Positions 27,595 through 37,227 of a stretch of DNA of 64,000 nucleotides are shown in pieces (position 1 is the first letter of the stretch; each line of letters begins with the position of its first letter). Both the position numbers and the translations under genes were made by a program. Under the pieces are notes generated by a model that was not told the DNA's origin, did no database searches, and worked only from the letters and a program-made list of their open reading frames with translations. Source of the stretch: Aliikangiella sp. G2MR2-5 (GTDB lineage Bacteria > Pseudomonadota > Gammaproteobacteria > Enterobacterales > Kangiellaceae); the NCBI RefSeq assembly GCF_015687155.1, contig NZ_JADPQF010000004.1, positions 62,001-126,000 of the forward strand, read 5' to 3'.

Positions 27595-28553
27595 CAGGAC
27601 TCCTTTTTCGAAGGGCTCTTTTTTTTCCCCGCACGAGGGTGGGCTTTATCATAAACACGAGCAAGTTGCTGAAAATCCAGATGAGTATAAACCTGAGTGG
27701 TAGACAAATCTGCATGTCCTAAAAGCTCCTGCACCGCCCGCAAGTCTCCCGAGGACTCCAGCAAATGTGTGGCACATGAATGTCTGAATTTATGTGGATG
27801 CAGCCTGCCATTCATTCCTACCATTTTGCCCCAGTGAGCCAGTCGTTGCTGAATACTTCGCGGACTGAGGCGACCATTACGCTGACTGATAAAAAGCGCT
27901 TGATTTTCATCTGGCCCCAACCAGACACCTCGTATTTTTAGCCACTCCCTGATTGCTTCCAGTGCGTAGCCTCCCACTGGAACATAACGGGTCTTGTTGC
28001 CTTTCCCCGTGACCCTGACGGTTCTGTCAGACCAATCAATATCTTCGATATTTAGCCGAACCAGTTCCGCCAGACGCATTCCGCTTGAATAAAATAGTTC
28101 GGCCACCGCTTTGTCACGCACTCCGATATCGTCTCCTTCATCAATACCTTCAAGCAGCGCATTAACCTGGTCTACGTCGATAGTTTTTGGCAGCTTACGA
28201 TCAAACTTTGGCGCTTTTACCCCTTTTGCCGGATTGGATGGCAGCTCAAGATCGCGAATCAAAAACTGAAACAAGCTGCGACAAGCAGACAGCATCAGCG
28301 CGATAGAGCGCGGAGATAGCCCTTTCCTGTGATAGAAGGCAGATAGTTGTCTCAGATGGATAGGCTTGACTTGGTCCCACCTGACGACATCCCTTTCCTG
28401 AAGAAATTTTAGCAGGCGAAGGATCTGTCGATAATAGTTGCTTTCTGTATGAGTTGAATAATGTTTTTGCGTTTTAAGTTGCGACAGGAAACGCTGTGCG
28501 CCGGTTTTCAATTCAGGCGCAGCAGTCAGGTTTTCCAGTTTTGCGAAACTCAT
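27594..28553 (-). CDS. xerC: Tyrosine recombinase XerC
   Basis: 319 aa. It resolves chromosome dimers at dif together with XerD and FtsK. The N-terminal SAM-like core-binding domain (about 15-105) is followed by the catalytic domain (about 125-305). Catalytic residues are visible: Arg in 'YSSGMRLAELV', Lys in 'VTGKGNKTRYVPV', His-x-x-Arg in 'LHPHKFRHSCATHLLE', His in 'LLGHADLSTTQVYTH' and the Tyr nucleophile in the same segment. It sits in the conserved order dapF-DUF484-xerC-HAD. The C-terminus is Lys-rich. Confidence 0.96.
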   Translation of the reverse strand: MSFAKLENLTAAPELKTGAQRFLSQLKTQKHYSTHTESNYYRQILRLLKFLQERDVVRWDQVKPIHLRQLSAFYHRKGLSPRSIALMLSACRSLFQFLIRDLELPSNPAKGVKAPKFDRKLPKTIDVDQVNALLEGIDEGDDIGVRDKAVAELFYSSGMRLAELVRLNIEDIDWSDRTVRVTGKGNKTRYVPVGGYALEAIREWLKIRGVWLGPDENQALFISQRNGRLSPRSIQQRLAHWGKMVGMNGRLHPHKFRHSCATHLLESSGDLRAVQELLGHADLSTTQVYTHLDFQQLARVYDKAHPRAGKKKSPSKKES

Positions 28554-28575
28554 TTTCAGTTAAATAGCTGTCTAG

Positions 28576-29301
28576 CTAAGCAGACTCGAATCGGCGGACA
28601 ATGTGGCTGATGAGCTTGGCAATCAACTCGACAAACAAAGTGCCCATTTGAGGTTCGAACCTGGAGATATCATTACTTCCTAAAGCTAAAACGCCAAATT
28701 GACAACCTTTTCCAAGAGGAATCAAAGCAAATGACTGCAGATTACTACTCAAGTCACCAAATAATGCTTTTTTAGACGAAGCTTCTAATCTGCCACAAAG
28801 CGGCTGGCTATCCGGAAACTGGCAATTCAATAAAGCTTTAATTTCTCCCGGGCTGGCTACAACCTGAGCAGGATGAGCATCGTGATAATCACCGACCAGC
28901 ATCAAAGCGGCGCCATCAAGCTGGAAGTCTTCTTTTAGTCGGCGAACAATCGTTGCCGTTAATGAGCTCAAAGAACCGCAATCCAGTAAAGCCAGCATAA
29001 ATTGATTGCATTGAAGCAGCAGTTTTTCGTTGCTGATGGCTGCCTGTAACATGTCAATGAGCTGTGTCTGCAACTCCATATTTCGATCACGTAAAACTTT
29101 GACCTGTCTTTCCACCAGAGAAGTTGCATTGTCTACCTGGTGTGGCAAGTTCAAATGGGTCAGAAGTTGTGGATTTTTATGCAGAAAATCAGGGTTTTCC
29201 AGCAAAAAATTCTTGACAGCAGCTTCTTCCATCAGCTGGTTAAATTGAGTTAAACACCCTTGTTCCAGCGCTTGAGTTTCAACTTGTGGCGGTAACTTCA
29301 T
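28576..29301 (-). CDS. DUF484 family protein (GAF-like)
   Basis: 241 aa. The N-terminal helix pair (about 25-60, '[26 protein letters not shown]') is the DUF484 hallmark. A coiled-coil segment (about 62-95) and a GAF-like domain follow (about 105-235, '[30 protein letters not shown]'-type end). It is almost always found between dapF and xerC in gammaproteobacteria, and its biochemical role is unknown. The start overlaps the dapF stop by 4 bases (ATGA). Confidence 0.92.
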   Translation of the reverse strand: MKLPPQVETQALEQGCLTQFNQLMEEAAVKNFLLENPDFLHKNPQLLTHLNLPHQVDNATSLVERQVKVLRDRNMELQTQLIDMLQAAISNEKLLLQCNQFMLALLDCGSLSSLTATIVRRLKEDFQLDGAALMLVGDYHDAHPAQVVASPGEIKALLNCQFPDSQPLCGRLEASSKKALFGDLSSNLQSFALIPLGKGCQFGVLALGSNDISRFEPQMGTLFVELIAKLISHIVRRFESA

Positions 29302-30128
29302 ATTTCAATAATTCCCTGATAAACAAATTCAGCGGGCCCCATCATTTTTAATGGCTTGCCTTCCCCCGGCCAATCGATATGTAAATGCCCTCCAGGCAAA
29401 TAAACCCTGACCTTCTGTTGCATCTGGTGGAGCATACGCCCAACCACCGCACTCGCACAGGCTCCAGTACCGCATGCCTGCGTTTCTCCTACTCCTCGCT
29501 CATAAACTCGAAGCCGGATCTCGTCGTCGGCAACAACCTGCATAAACCCGATATTAGCGCCTTGTGGAAAAAGTTCGTGTTCGGTCAGATAACCACCGAT
29601 TTTGTCAACATCAGTAGAAGCAACATCATCAACTCGAATAACACAGTGTGGATTGCCCATTGAAACTGCACCAAACTCCAGAACTTGACCTTCAACGTCT
29701 ACTTGATAACTTAACTGACGCTCCGGCTGCTGCATTGGAATTTTAGCAGGCTCCAGTTCTGGAACTCCCATATCAACACTCACCAGCCCATTGCGCATAA
29801 GTTGCAGATTCATAATTCCTTTTATCGTGCTAATTCTGATTTTATGCTTCCAGGTTAGCCCCATTTGACGAACAAATCGCCCCAGACAACGCGCACCGTT
29901 GCCACATTGCTCTACCTCTGTACCATCCGCATTAAAAATTCGGTAATGAAAATCAACATCCGGCTGCATCGGCGTCTCAATCAGCAATAACTGATCAAAA
30001 CCAATCCCACGGTTGCGGTCCGACAGCTTCCTAATTTGACCTTCGGTAAAGTATATTTGCTGGGAAACGCCATCCACCACCATAAAATCATTGCCCAACC
30101 CATGCATCTTGGCGAAGCTAAGCATCAT
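29298..30128 (-). CDS. dapF: Diaminopimelate epimerase DapF
   Basis: 276 aa. It interconverts LL- and meso-diaminopimelate for lysine and peptidoglycan. It keeps both catalytic cysteines, in '[12 protein letters not shown]' and '[13 protein letters not shown]', and the substrate box '[13 protein letters not shown]'. The start overlaps the lptM stop (ATGA, 30125-30128). Confidence 0.97.
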   Translation of the reverse strand: MMLSFAKMHGLGNDFMVVDGVSQQIYFTEGQIRKLSDRNRGIGFDQLLLIETPMQPDVDFHYRIFNADGTEVEQCGNGARCLGRFVRQMGLTWKHKIRISTIKGIMNLQLMRNGLVSVDMGVPELEPAKIPMQQPERQLSYQVDVEGQVLEFGAVSMGNPHCVIRVDDVASTDVDKIGGYLTEHELFPQGANIGFMQVVADDEIRLRVYERGVGETQACGTGACASAVVGRMLHQMQQKVRVYLPGGHLHIDWPGEGKPLKMMGPAEFVYQGIIEI

Positions 30129-30301
30129 GAATCACCTCGCTTTGATTGATTTTCCGGACTTTTTTTTGTTCCAGTTTCGGGTTGTTGTGACTGTTCACTG
30201 GTTGCAGAGGCTTTTTCCGATGATAGCGTTAGCGCTCCCTTTTGACCGCAAGCACTCGTTAGCATCAGCCCGAGCACGAATAAAATTCGCTTGAGATGCA
30301 T
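30125..30301 (-). CDS. lptM: LptM-like (YifL) small lipoprotein
   Basis: 58 aa from the ATG at 30301, chosen because it is followed at once by a lipoprotein signal peptide ('[20 protein letters not shown]', lipobox TSAC) and preceded by AAGAAG; the longer frame adds 21 unlikely residues. The mature part begins CGQKGAL, as in LptM/YifL, which helps LptD mature in the outer membrane. The remainder is low-complexity and charged. Position directly before dapF agrees with the family. Confidence 0.85.
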   Translation of the reverse strand: MHLKRILFVLGLMLTSACGQKGALTLSSEKASATSEQSQQPETGTKKSPENQSKRGDS

Positions 30302-30383
30302 AAATTGCTTCTTAAAGTAATGACTATTAACGAGGATTTTGAGTAATTTTGGCCTTAAAATCAACGGAAATCCCTGAAGCGGC

Positions 30384-33152
30384 TCATTTTAACTTGTCCA
30401 GTGTATTTTTCAGGCGGTTTTCTATTTCTCTTTTATATTCGAAATAGTGACATAAATGAGGCTCCGGAATTACCGCAGATAAATCCAGATCGGTAATATA
30501 AATGGGATAATGCTCCGATTTTCCCCTTTGCTGGATTATATATTGTGCCAGTTTTCTGTAGACCAGGTCTCCATAATCCCGGTAGCGATAAACAGTAGGT
30601 CCACAATAGAGATCAAAGCAGATGTCCTCTATCGAGTTAAAGCACCCAATCGCTTTAATTCGCCAGTAGGTTTGTGGCAAAGTATTCTTTTCCGGCTTTA
30701 TCTTGTTAAATCGAAAATTTTCCGGATTGCCGGTTAAATCTGAGTACCAGAAAAGACATTCAACGCCTTTAGCACTTAAAAATCCCTGAGTCAGGTTAAT
30801 TGAATCGATAAACTGCTGATAATAAGTCATCAAATGCTCTTCACTGGAATCTCTGTGTCGCTGATAAAAAAGATGTCCCTGCGGCTCTTTTACGAACACC
30901 TGAATTTCTTTTGTCGATATTTTCGCGATATAACAATTTATACTTTCGTTACTCTTACGAGCAATCATCTTGCTGATCAGTGGTGGTACATTCAGATGTT
31001 CATCAACAACATGTTCGAAACGGGAAGTCGAAAACTCGGCCAGAGAATAAAGCATCTGCTCCAGGTCAGGATAAGATTGATAACTGATCCCCTCTTCATC
31101 AAAATTAATTCTCAGAAACTCTCTGCCAAAACTCATTAGATAACGATAGTTTTTGTGCTTTTTTAGTTGATTAATAATCAAGCGATTCCATTCGACCATA
31201 AGCTCCCTGATTCGCCGCTTCAGCTTTTCGGGCTGGGGTAGTGTATCCGCAAATATTTCCATTTTTTCGTCAATATCAGCGAGAATATCCCGGTTATCCT
31301 GGAAAAACTGGATCCATGCACTTGTCCCTCGATAGTTTTTGCAAATATTTTCTCCCCAGGAGTTGGTCGAGAACACCTCAAAGTCGTTCAATAAATTTCG
31401 TCGTTCTTCTCCCCAGCAGAAATGGTCGCTTGATTGTCCGATATTGATATATCTGGAAGACTTTTCCTCTCTCAGAGGATCTTTTCGGGTTGCCACAAAG
31501 ACACCGACTTTTACTGTCACGGCCGGGTGTTGAAAGGCTTCATCATCAACCTTTGACTGTCGCTTTTGGCAAAGCTTCTGTAGTTGGCGAGCAACCCGAT
31601 GCGCTAGCTTCTGATTTAAGTATGGGTCGCTAGCGAACACCTGAAAACTGGTATATTCATTAGCGATTTGATTGCAAATACACCAGGCTATCAACATAAA
31701 CATTGTATCTGCGGTATACACAGGCTGACTGATAACAATTTTTTCTTTTTGCACAGCGCCAACAAAAAGGCTCCACCGCCGCGAAAGGCCTTCAACCATG
31801 GTCAAAGCCGGTTCAGATAAATCCCTTACAATCCCGGTGTTTATTACCTCAATTTTACCTGCGCGCTTTTCAAAGACACTGTAAAGCTTTCTACCAAGGG
31901 ATAAGAGTTCACTCTGACTCACTTGATCGGCGACTCCCTGCTTACGCGCAAAGTTAGCCAGAAAATGATAGGAATGGTTAAGCTCTCTAACCAGCTCAGC
32001 CCTTTCTTTTAATACTATATTGATTTTCCAGCTGCCACGATGATTCAGATATTCAAGACGTTTTTGATTCCAGCCCCAACTTTGAACAATATTAACCAGC
32101 GTGCGGTAGCGCCATCCGACTTTACCTTTAGGCTTTAACTGAATCTTGGAACCTGTTTTTAAATAAAAGGCACGCCGTAGGAATTCCAGTCGCTGTGGTT
32201 GCTCCACAACAAAAGACTCCGCGTAGTTGAACATAAAAAGATAGGGATCCAGCTCCTGACTTTCAATTTCCCCCAGATAAACCCGTTGCTTAAACTGACT
32301 GGAAAGCAAATCTGTTTTGGCTGAGTGTCGAGCGTAAACTTCCAGCAGAAGTAATTTGAGTAACGATTTATAAGGAGACTGAATGGATTTATACAGCTGC
32401 CATAATGATGCACTAAAATACTCTTCTGGCGGGATAGACTCTACCGGCCCGAAATCAATCCACTCGGTTTCATCCAGGTGTTTCTGCATAATAAGCCGTT
32501 TGGCATAACTGATGTAGTCTTCATCAACGGGAACGACCCACCAAAGAGGCATGCGCCCACACAACCATATAGCAGTACGATAAAACTCATCAAGAAGCAA
32601 ATAATTTTGTGTATCACCACAACTTTCAGTAGAAAATATTTTATTTGTCTTACCTTGAAAATCATTTTTATTAACCAGATAACAGTTAAGCTCGATTCCG
32701 CGTTCAGCCATCCATTGTGTTATCAACCCTGCTTTCCGTTCCAGTTTCTGCGCGCGCTCCGGACTCATCTTTTCATTAATACAAATCCAGAGGTCAAGAT
32801 CACTTCGAAAAGTTTGCGCCAAAGTCCCTGCACTCCCCATTAAATACAGAGCAACTACTTCAAACCGTAAATAAGCCCTACTTTTATACTTAAAGCTTCG
32901 ACTCGCAGTTTTTGCAATCGATTTAACGGTATTATCCGGCGAATAATCAGGGATCCCGCAAGGTGTATCTTTATCGATATATCCAGGCAACATTGGATGA
33001 TTAACATGAAAAAGTAATGGCAATAGCTGAATGCTGTCTGATTGAGTCATATTAAAGCTTGAAAGCATCCTTTCCAGACGTATTTGACTTAACTGGCAAA
33101 ACCTACGTCTGATAAGTTTTATTTTTGCTGGGTCAATCTCGCTTTGGCTCAC
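30384..33152 (-). CDS. cyaA: Class I adenylate cyclase CyaA
   Basis: 922 aa, somewhat longer than the E. coli enzyme (848). The N-terminal nucleotidyltransferase catalytic region carries 'GSAGTLAQTFRSDLDLWIC' (family signature, two metal-binding Asp). The long C-terminal half should be regulatory, as in glucose-PTS control. It makes cAMP from ATP. The start codon is GTG with no good Shine-Dalgarno site; E. coli cyaA also starts weakly (TTG), so low translation may be selected. The usual neighbour cyaY is absent; lptM follows after 82 bases. Confidence 0.95.
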   Translation of the reverse strand: MSQSEIDPAKIKLIRRRFCQLSQIRLERMLSSFNMTQSDSIQLLPLLFHVNHPMLPGYIDKDTPCGIPDYSPDNTVKSIAKTASRSFKYKSRAYLRFEVVALYLMGSAGTLAQTFRSDLDLWICINEKMSPERAQKLERKAGLITQWMAERGIELNCYLVNKNDFQGKTNKIFSTESCGDTQNYLLLDEFYRTAIWLCGRMPLWWVVPVDEDYISYAKRLIMQKHLDETEWIDFGPVESIPPEEYFSASLWQLYKSIQSPYKSLLKLLLLEVYARHSAKTDLLSSQFKQRVYLGEIESQELDPYLFMFNYAESFVVEQPQRLEFLRRAFYLKTGSKIQLKPKGKVGWRYRTLVNIVQSWGWNQKRLEYLNHRGSWKINIVLKERAELVRELNHSYHFLANFARKQGVADQVSQSELLSLGRKLYSVFEKRAGKIEVINTGIVRDLSEPALTMVEGLSRRWSLFVGAVQKEKIVISQPVYTADTMFMLIAWCICNQIANEYTSFQVFASDPYLNQKLAHRVARQLQKLCQKRQSKVDDEAFQHPAVTVKVGVFVATRKDPLREEKSSRYINIGQSSDHFCWGEERRNLLNDFEVFSTNSWGENICKNYRGTSAWIQFFQDNRDILADIDEKMEIFADTLPQPEKLKRRIRELMVEWNRLIINQLKKHKNYRYLMSFGREFLRINFDEEGISYQSYPDLEQMLYSLAEFSTSRFEHVVDEHLNVPPLISKMIARKSNESINCYIAKISTKEIQVFVKEPQGHLFYQRHRDSSEEHLMTYYQQFIDSINLTQGFLSAKGVECLFWYSDLTGNPENFRFNKIKPEKNTLPQTYWRIKAIGCFNSIEDICFDLYCGPTVYRYRDYGDLVYRKLAQYIIQQRGKSEHYPIYITDLDLSAVIPEPHLCHYFEYKREIENRLKNTLDKLK

Positions 33153-33325
33153 AATACTGATCTTTTTGGCAGATAAACTACTATAATAGTGTAGATGCTT
33201 TTAAAGAGGTTGGAATGATAAAAGCAGATTCTATAACAACACGAAATCTAACTGCTCGATTGTGATAGCAATGAATAGGCGTTAGGATTACCTCAAGGAA
33301 ACACAAAGCAAACTTCGAGTCGACC

Positions 33326-34120
33326 ATGTCCTTTGAAAACAGTGAAATATTGGAGAAATCTCCACTTGCCATTGCTGTCTGTGATAAGTCAGAGCGAGTG
33401 TTATGGTGCAATAATTTGTTTTATGAACAAATGCACCTCTCTTCGGATGAAGTTATCGACAAGCTTTACCCGGCTCTGCCTATTGAAGCGATTAACAAAG
33501 ATGCCAGCCGAGTCCAGCTGTTTTCAGACAAAGCTAACGAAGAAACCCGCTTTCACTACTGGCAAGCACTTTTAGATAAACCAGAAGGCGCCAGGGTCCA
33601 CTATTTCGCAAAAGAAAAGGTAACAAATAAAAGGTTTAGCATCGCCACCAGCAAACTGGATCAGGGAGAGCTTCCCAAACGCTCTAACTGGGTTGAGTTT
33701 CTAAATTATGAAGTGAGCCGGAGTCGTCGCTACGAAAACCCTCTGTCAATTCTAAAGCTTCACCTGGTAGTATTTAACAAACCGGAAACGGTAGCTGAGG
33801 ACACTTTACACGAAACGATCAAAGACACACTGATGGATGAACTCCGCTGGGCTGATATGGTTGGCCATACCGATCACGGAACCTATTTGATGATTCTGCC
33901 AGAAACCCCTGCCGATGCCCTCTGTGTACTAGAGGAAAAATTAAAAAATAGCCTGAAGGCTCGAATTGACTTTATTGGAAGTGATATTCAATATCAACTG
34001 GTTTTCGGTCATGCTCACTGGGTAAAACATGATGATAGTCAGCGCCTGCTACAGCGAGCAAGGGCAGATTTGGTGGAAAAACTGGAAAAACTACTAAGTG
34101 ATAGTAAAAAACCGGGATAA
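33326..34120 (+). CDS. PAS protein with degenerate GGDEF domain
   Basis: 264 aa, cytosolic. The N-terminal PAS-like domain (about 5-110, 'SPLAIAVCDKSERVLWCNNLFYEQM') is followed by a GGDEF-fold domain (about 118-260) that begins with the usual 'WVEFLNYEVSRSRRYENPLSILKLHL'-type helix. The active-site signature is lost: where RxGGDEF should stand there is 'VGHTDHGTYLMILPET'. It cannot be a normal diguanylate cyclase and may act as a c-di-GMP or GTP receptor, or by protein contact. It is divergent from cyaA. Its stop codon lies in the loop of the terminator. Confidence 0.88.
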   Translation: MSFENSEILEKSPLAIAVCDKSERVLWCNNLFYEQMHLSSDEVIDKLYPALPIEAINKDASRVQLFSDKANEETRFHYWQALLDKPEGARVHYFAKEKVTNKRFSIATSKLDQGELPKRSNWVEFLNYEVSRSRRYENPLSILKLHLVVFNKPETVAEDTLHETIKDTLMDELRWADMVGHTDHGTYLMILPETPADALCVLEEKLKNSLKARIDFIGSDIQYQLVFGHAHWVKHDDSQRLLQRARADLVEKLEKLLSDSKKPG

Positions 34121-34132
34121 TCCCGGTTTTTT
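34106..34132. terminator. Bidirectional terminator containing the stop codon of the PAS gene
   Basis: ACCGGGA / TAA / TCCCGGT (34111-34127) flanked by an A run and a T run. The three-base loop is exactly the TAA stop (34118-34120) of the PAS-GGDEF-like gene, and the left arm encodes its last codons. It also serves the converging cytochrome c5 gene. Confidence 0.9.
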
Positions 34133-34155
34133 ATACTAGATGAAAGCTTTTAAGG

Positions 34156-34590
34156 CTATTGGCTATTGGCAACCATATGCTTTACTGCCGCCGCAATTTC
34201 CTCATCGCTACAGTCAGTACAAGTTCCACGTGCCGGCATAAAACCTGTACTTCCCTGAAATCCTTCCAACGCGTGAGAAATCAATACTTCTTCACCTTGA
34301 GCAATACGATCAACCCATACACCTGAGTCGCCAACTTTAGGCGCTCCGGCTACACCAGTACCATGGCAGGCGGCACATTTTTGAGTATAGATATCTTCGC
34401 CGCTTCTTGGTCCAGCAGACTGAGTAGCTGCAACCACTGGAGCCGCTTTAGGTACATCATCACCAACACGATAAACTTTACCTGTAGGCTTGGTTCTTTC
34501 CTTAACTGTATGAGACTTCATATGATCCGCCGATACAGCGCCAGCTAAAGTAACAGCTAAAGCAACTAGAATAACTTTAATTTTTTGCAC
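34156..34590 (-). CDS. Cytochrome c5 family periplasmic protein
   Basis: 144 aa. Signal peptide (about 1-22, VSADH), a variable linker, then one haem c site 'CAACHGTG'. An axial Met lies in 'TGFMPARG', and the Cys pair in 'TCTDCSDEEI' is the disulfide typical of cytochrome c5. It should carry electrons in the periplasm. The start is GTG with GGGAG 7 bases upstream. Confidence 0.92.
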   Translation of the reverse strand: MQKIKVILVALAVTLAGAVSADHMKSHTVKERTKPTGKVYRVGDDVPKAAPVVAATQSAGPRSGEDIYTQKCAACHGTGVAGAPKVGDSGVWVDRIAQGEEVLISHALEGFQGSTGFMPARGTCTDCSDEEIAAAVKHMVANSQ

Positions 34591-34667
34591 TTTTTAACTC
34601 CCGAGACTCGATCCCCACGCACCTCAGCGCGCCAATCTTGCAGTGGATAAATATCAAACAGGTGCGG

Positions 34668-34696
34668 ATTATAGCGGATTAGCGGGGTGGGATGAA
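34668..34696 (-). promoter_or_regulatory. Candidate promoter of cytochrome c5
   Basis: On the minus strand: TTCATC (34691-34696), 17 bases, TATAAT (34668-34673). Predicted leader is about 70 bases. The -10 is perfect and the -35 weak. Confidence 0.45.
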
Positions 34697-34897
34697 AGCC
34701 ACATGAGTGAAATTCAGTAAATGACTGAAACTAGGAGCAAAAATCCTGCGGACAAACGGTTAGATTCGAAATTACCAATTTGACTATCAGAGTAAATATT
34801 TACTACCAAATAACAAATCTCTACTACACTTTAATTAACCGCTATTGATTGATTTTTAACGGGAAATTGGTCTGAACCGACCTGTTTTTATAAAAAA

Positions 34898-34903
34898 TAT
34901 AAT
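34898..34903 (+). promoter_or_regulatory. -10 box upstream of the MSHA operon
   Basis: A perfect TATAAT within an A/T run, 93 bases before the GTG of mshI. No convincing -35 at 16-18 bases, so activation by another factor is possible. Confidence 0.4.
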
Positions 34904-34995
34904 AGAGGGTTTAGCCTGAGCCATAAAGTTTTCGCTGGTTAAGGATTAACAGGCTGCACCTTCTTTTCTAACCACTTGATTTAAATAATAAAATA

Positions 34996-35964
34996 GTGAA
35001 GTTATTCGGCTCAAAAAAACAGCAAAATTTAGTGGTCGCCTCATTGGAGGGGCAACAATGCCGCTTTCAATTCTTCAAATATACCGATAAAGGACTAATT
35101 CGTCAGTTCGCCGAAAGCTTTCTCTTTACTGATATCCCTACACTTTGTGAACAGTTTACAAATACCTGCAGGAAAATCAGCTGCAAAGGAGCACTTTGCA
35201 AATGGGTGCTGTTTAGCGATCACTATCAGTCAATATCAGTCGATGCACCCAAAGTCGAAGACAATGAAATGGCTGAAGCCCTCAAGTGGCAGGTGAAAGA
35301 TTTGTTGGAACGACCAGTGGAAAAGTCGCTGGTCAGCTTTTATCGACCCAACCATCCCGACCAACAGTTTAATCAGATTACTGCCATTGCGGTGGAAAAG
35401 GAACTTATTGAAGCGCTCATCCGGGCAAGCAACACAGAAGATCTCATTCTCGAGTCGATTGAAATAGAAGAGCTTGCTATTGGTAATGCCCTACTACCAC
35501 AAATAGGCATAGATAAGCTTATCGGTTTTGTCGGAGAAAACTCTAGCGGGCTGCTATACGCTTTTTACCACGGAGGTGAACTCTGTTTTTGTCGGCATAA
35601 GAAAGGAAAATTTATTCCCGAAAAACAGCCTGTAGAAGAAGAGCTCCTTTTAGAGGAAGATGTGGTACAACAAAACTCTCATTCAGAAAACTCACTTCAA
35701 TCGGAGCAAAGAGAACAGGAGGAAGAAATTTTTCTCCTCGAAACCCAGCGTACCCTCGATTATGTTATCAGCCAAATTTATCGACGCCCTCTGGATAGAA
35801 TTCTATTGATTGATAAACCAGGATCCGCGTCACTCGCCGAAACCCTCAGTCAGCTGACCGAAACACAGGTTGAGCTTGTTACAATGAAAAGTGATTATAC
35901 ACAAAATGGTTCCTTTCCTCCGACTGTTGCAGAAGTTGGCTTACTCACTGATTTGCCTGGTTAG
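34996..35964 (+). CDS. mshI: MSHA biogenesis protein MshI (PilM-like)
   Basis: 322 aa, GTG start. An actin-like PilM/MshI-type protein of the inner-membrane assembly platform: 'EMAEALKWQVKDLLERPVEKS' and 'IESIEIEELAIGNAL' fit this family. An acidic, Gln-rich linker (about 212-250) interrupts the C-terminal lobe. It should sit in the cytosol and bind the N-terminus of the next gene's PilN-like protein. First gene of an operon running to mshP; the next start is 5-8 bases after its stop. Confidence 0.85.
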   Translation: MKLFGSKKQQNLVVASLEGQQCRFQFFKYTDKGLIRQFAESFLFTDIPTLCEQFTNTCRKISCKGALCKWVLFSDHYQSISVDAPKVEDNEMAEALKWQVKDLLERPVEKSLVSFYRPNHPDQQFNQITAIAVEKELIEALIRASNTEDLILESIEIEELAIGNALLPQIGIDKLIGFVGENSSGLLYAFYHGGELCFCRHKKGKFIPEKQPVEEELLLEEDVVQQNSHSENSLQSEQREQEEEIFLLETQRTLDYVISQIYRRPLDRILLIDKPGSASLAETLSQLTETQVELVTMKSDYTQNGSFPPTVAEVGLLTDLPG

Positions 35965-35972
35965 GAGGATTG

Positions 35973-36569
35973 ATGCAGCGAATTAATTTTTATTTGCAAG
36001 AGTACCACCCCAAACCGCTAACTTTTGATTTTCGTTTTGCTACAGCATCAATTGGATTAACACTGTTTGCACTCTTAATATTTGCAATCATCGACCAGCA
36101 AAAATTAACGGCTCTTAAACAGGTTTTAGAAAATAAACAACAACAGCAACAAGCAATTTCGCAACAATTAACGCTGTTAAAACAACAAATAAATGAATCC
36201 CAGAATAGCCAACAACTTGATAGTGAGATCTTCTACTATCAAAACCAACTATCTCAATATAACAGAGCTCTGGGCGCAATAAACTTGCCTCAAAGTAGTA
36301 GCCAGAATTATTACAGTAATATACTGGTTGATTTAGCAAAACCAAAGTCCAGTAGTGTTTGGTTAACCAGAATAATCATTGACGATAGCAATCTATCACT
36401 ATTCGGAACCAGCACCAGGGCTAGCGAAATTCCACGCTATGTTGAAGAGCTAAAAACAGGCATTAACTTGCGTAGACAGTTTGACCAGCTATCAATTGAT
36501 CGCGACCTGGAAAATGAGAGTCTCGTACATTTCTCTTTACTTAATGGAAGGAATATTAATGAAAGATAG
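35973..36569 (+). CDS. PilN-like MSHA assembly protein (MshI2)
   Basis: 198 aa from the ATG at 35973, which has AGGAGG 4 bases upstream; a TTG just before it is too close. Short cytosolic N-terminus 'MQRINFYLQEYHPKP' (PilM-binding type), one membrane helix (about 25-42) and a periplasmic coiled coil extremely rich in Gln (about 50-85), then a small ferredoxin-like domain as in PilN. Partner of MshI and MshJ in the alignment complex. Confidence 0.85.
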   Translation: MQRINFYLQEYHPKPLTFDFRFATASIGLTLFALLIFAIIDQQKLTALKQVLENKQQQQQAISQQLTLLKQQINESQNSQQLDSEIFYYQNQLSQYNRALGAINLPQSSSQNYYSNILVDLAKPKSSSVWLTRIIIDDSNLSLFGTSTRASEIPRYVEELKTGINLRRQFDQLSIDRDLENESLVHFSLLNGRNINER

Positions 36570-37227
36570 AATCCTTCTTGGAATAGAGCAATTTAATCAA
36601 CTTGAACTCAGACTAAGGTTGATGCTGACTTTCGCAACAGCACTTCTCCTATGGCTGATAATAGATTTACTATTTTTAAGTTCAGTTGATAAGGCAATTA
36701 CTCGAACCACCAGCAATATTGAGCAGATTGAACAGCAAAATAATCAGTTGCTTGTGACTCAGGCTACCTTATCCAGCTCACTCAAAGACAACAGAAGCAA
36801 CCCCAAAGTAAAGCAGCTAATGCTTTTAAAGTCTGAAGTTGAGCTGGCACATAATAAATTAAAAGAAAAAAGTGTAACCTTGGTACCCGTCGACAAAATG
36901 GCCTCACTATTGAGAACGATTATTGATGATGCCAAAAGTCTTAAGTTACTAAAACTTGAAAAGAAGCCACCACTTTCTCTTCTCCTAAAAGATGCTGAGC
37001 AGGAATCTGATCAAAACGAGCAACAGTTGCAGGTTTATCGACACACCATAGATCTGCTTCTTTCAGGAAATTACACCGAAACCCTGTTGTTTATTAAATC
37101 CCTGGAGTCTATGCAACAAAAGGTAGATTTTGGAAGATTTGAATTCTCTGTCGATGATTATCCTCATTCTTCAATAAAGCTGGAAGTTTCAACAATTAGT
37201 TTTAACAGGAAGTGGATCGGTGGATAA
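36559..37227 (+). CDS. mshJ: MSHA biogenesis protein MshJ (PilO-like)
   Basis: 222 aa from the ATG at 36559, preceded by GGAAGGA; it overlaps the previous gene by 11 bases. One membrane helix (about 20-42), a coiled coil (about 45-85), and a C-terminal domain ending 'YPHSSIKLEVSTISFNRKWIGG', the typical PilO/MshJ end. It should form the periplasmic alignment heterodimer with the PilN-like protein. A longer reading from 36481 would run through the preceding gene and is rejected. Confidence 0.85.
   Translation: MKDRILLGIEQFNQLELRLRLMLTFATALLLWLIIDLLFLSSVDKAITRTTSNIEQIEQQNNQLLVTQATLSSSLKDNRSNPKVKQLMLLKSEVELAHNKLKEKSVTLVPVDKMASLLRTIIDDAKSLKLLKLEKKPPLSLLLKDAEQESDQNEQQLQVYRHTIDLLLSGNYTETLLFIKSLESMQQKVDFGRFEFSVDDYPHSSIKLEVSTISFNRKWIGG

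Larger units (their letters stand above)
34591..34995. other. 405-base divergent intergenic region, cytochrome c5 / MSHA
   Basis: No gene seen. It holds the two candidate promoters listed separately, a direct repeat TAGCGGATTA-like (GCGGATTA at 34664 and 34674), and an inverted repeat TTCAGT-AAATG-ACTGAA (34713-34729). The right half is AT-rich with TATAAT 93 bases before the first MSHA gene. The repeats could be regulator sites; nothing identifies the regulator. Confidence 0.6.

Noticed and set aside
27594-28553. Integrase of a mobile element
   Set aside because: Size, catalytic boxes and the dapF-DUF484-xerC-HAD order identify the housekeeping recombinase XerC; no att repeats or phage genes are near.
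34591-34995. tRNA, small RNA or riboswitch in the largest intergenic region
   Set aside because: No cloverleaf, no known riboswitch core and only short inverted repeats are seen.
36481-36558. Longer N-terminus of MshJ
   Set aside because: It would lie in another frame of the preceding gene; the ATG at 36559 has a good ribosome site and gives a normal PilO-like start.
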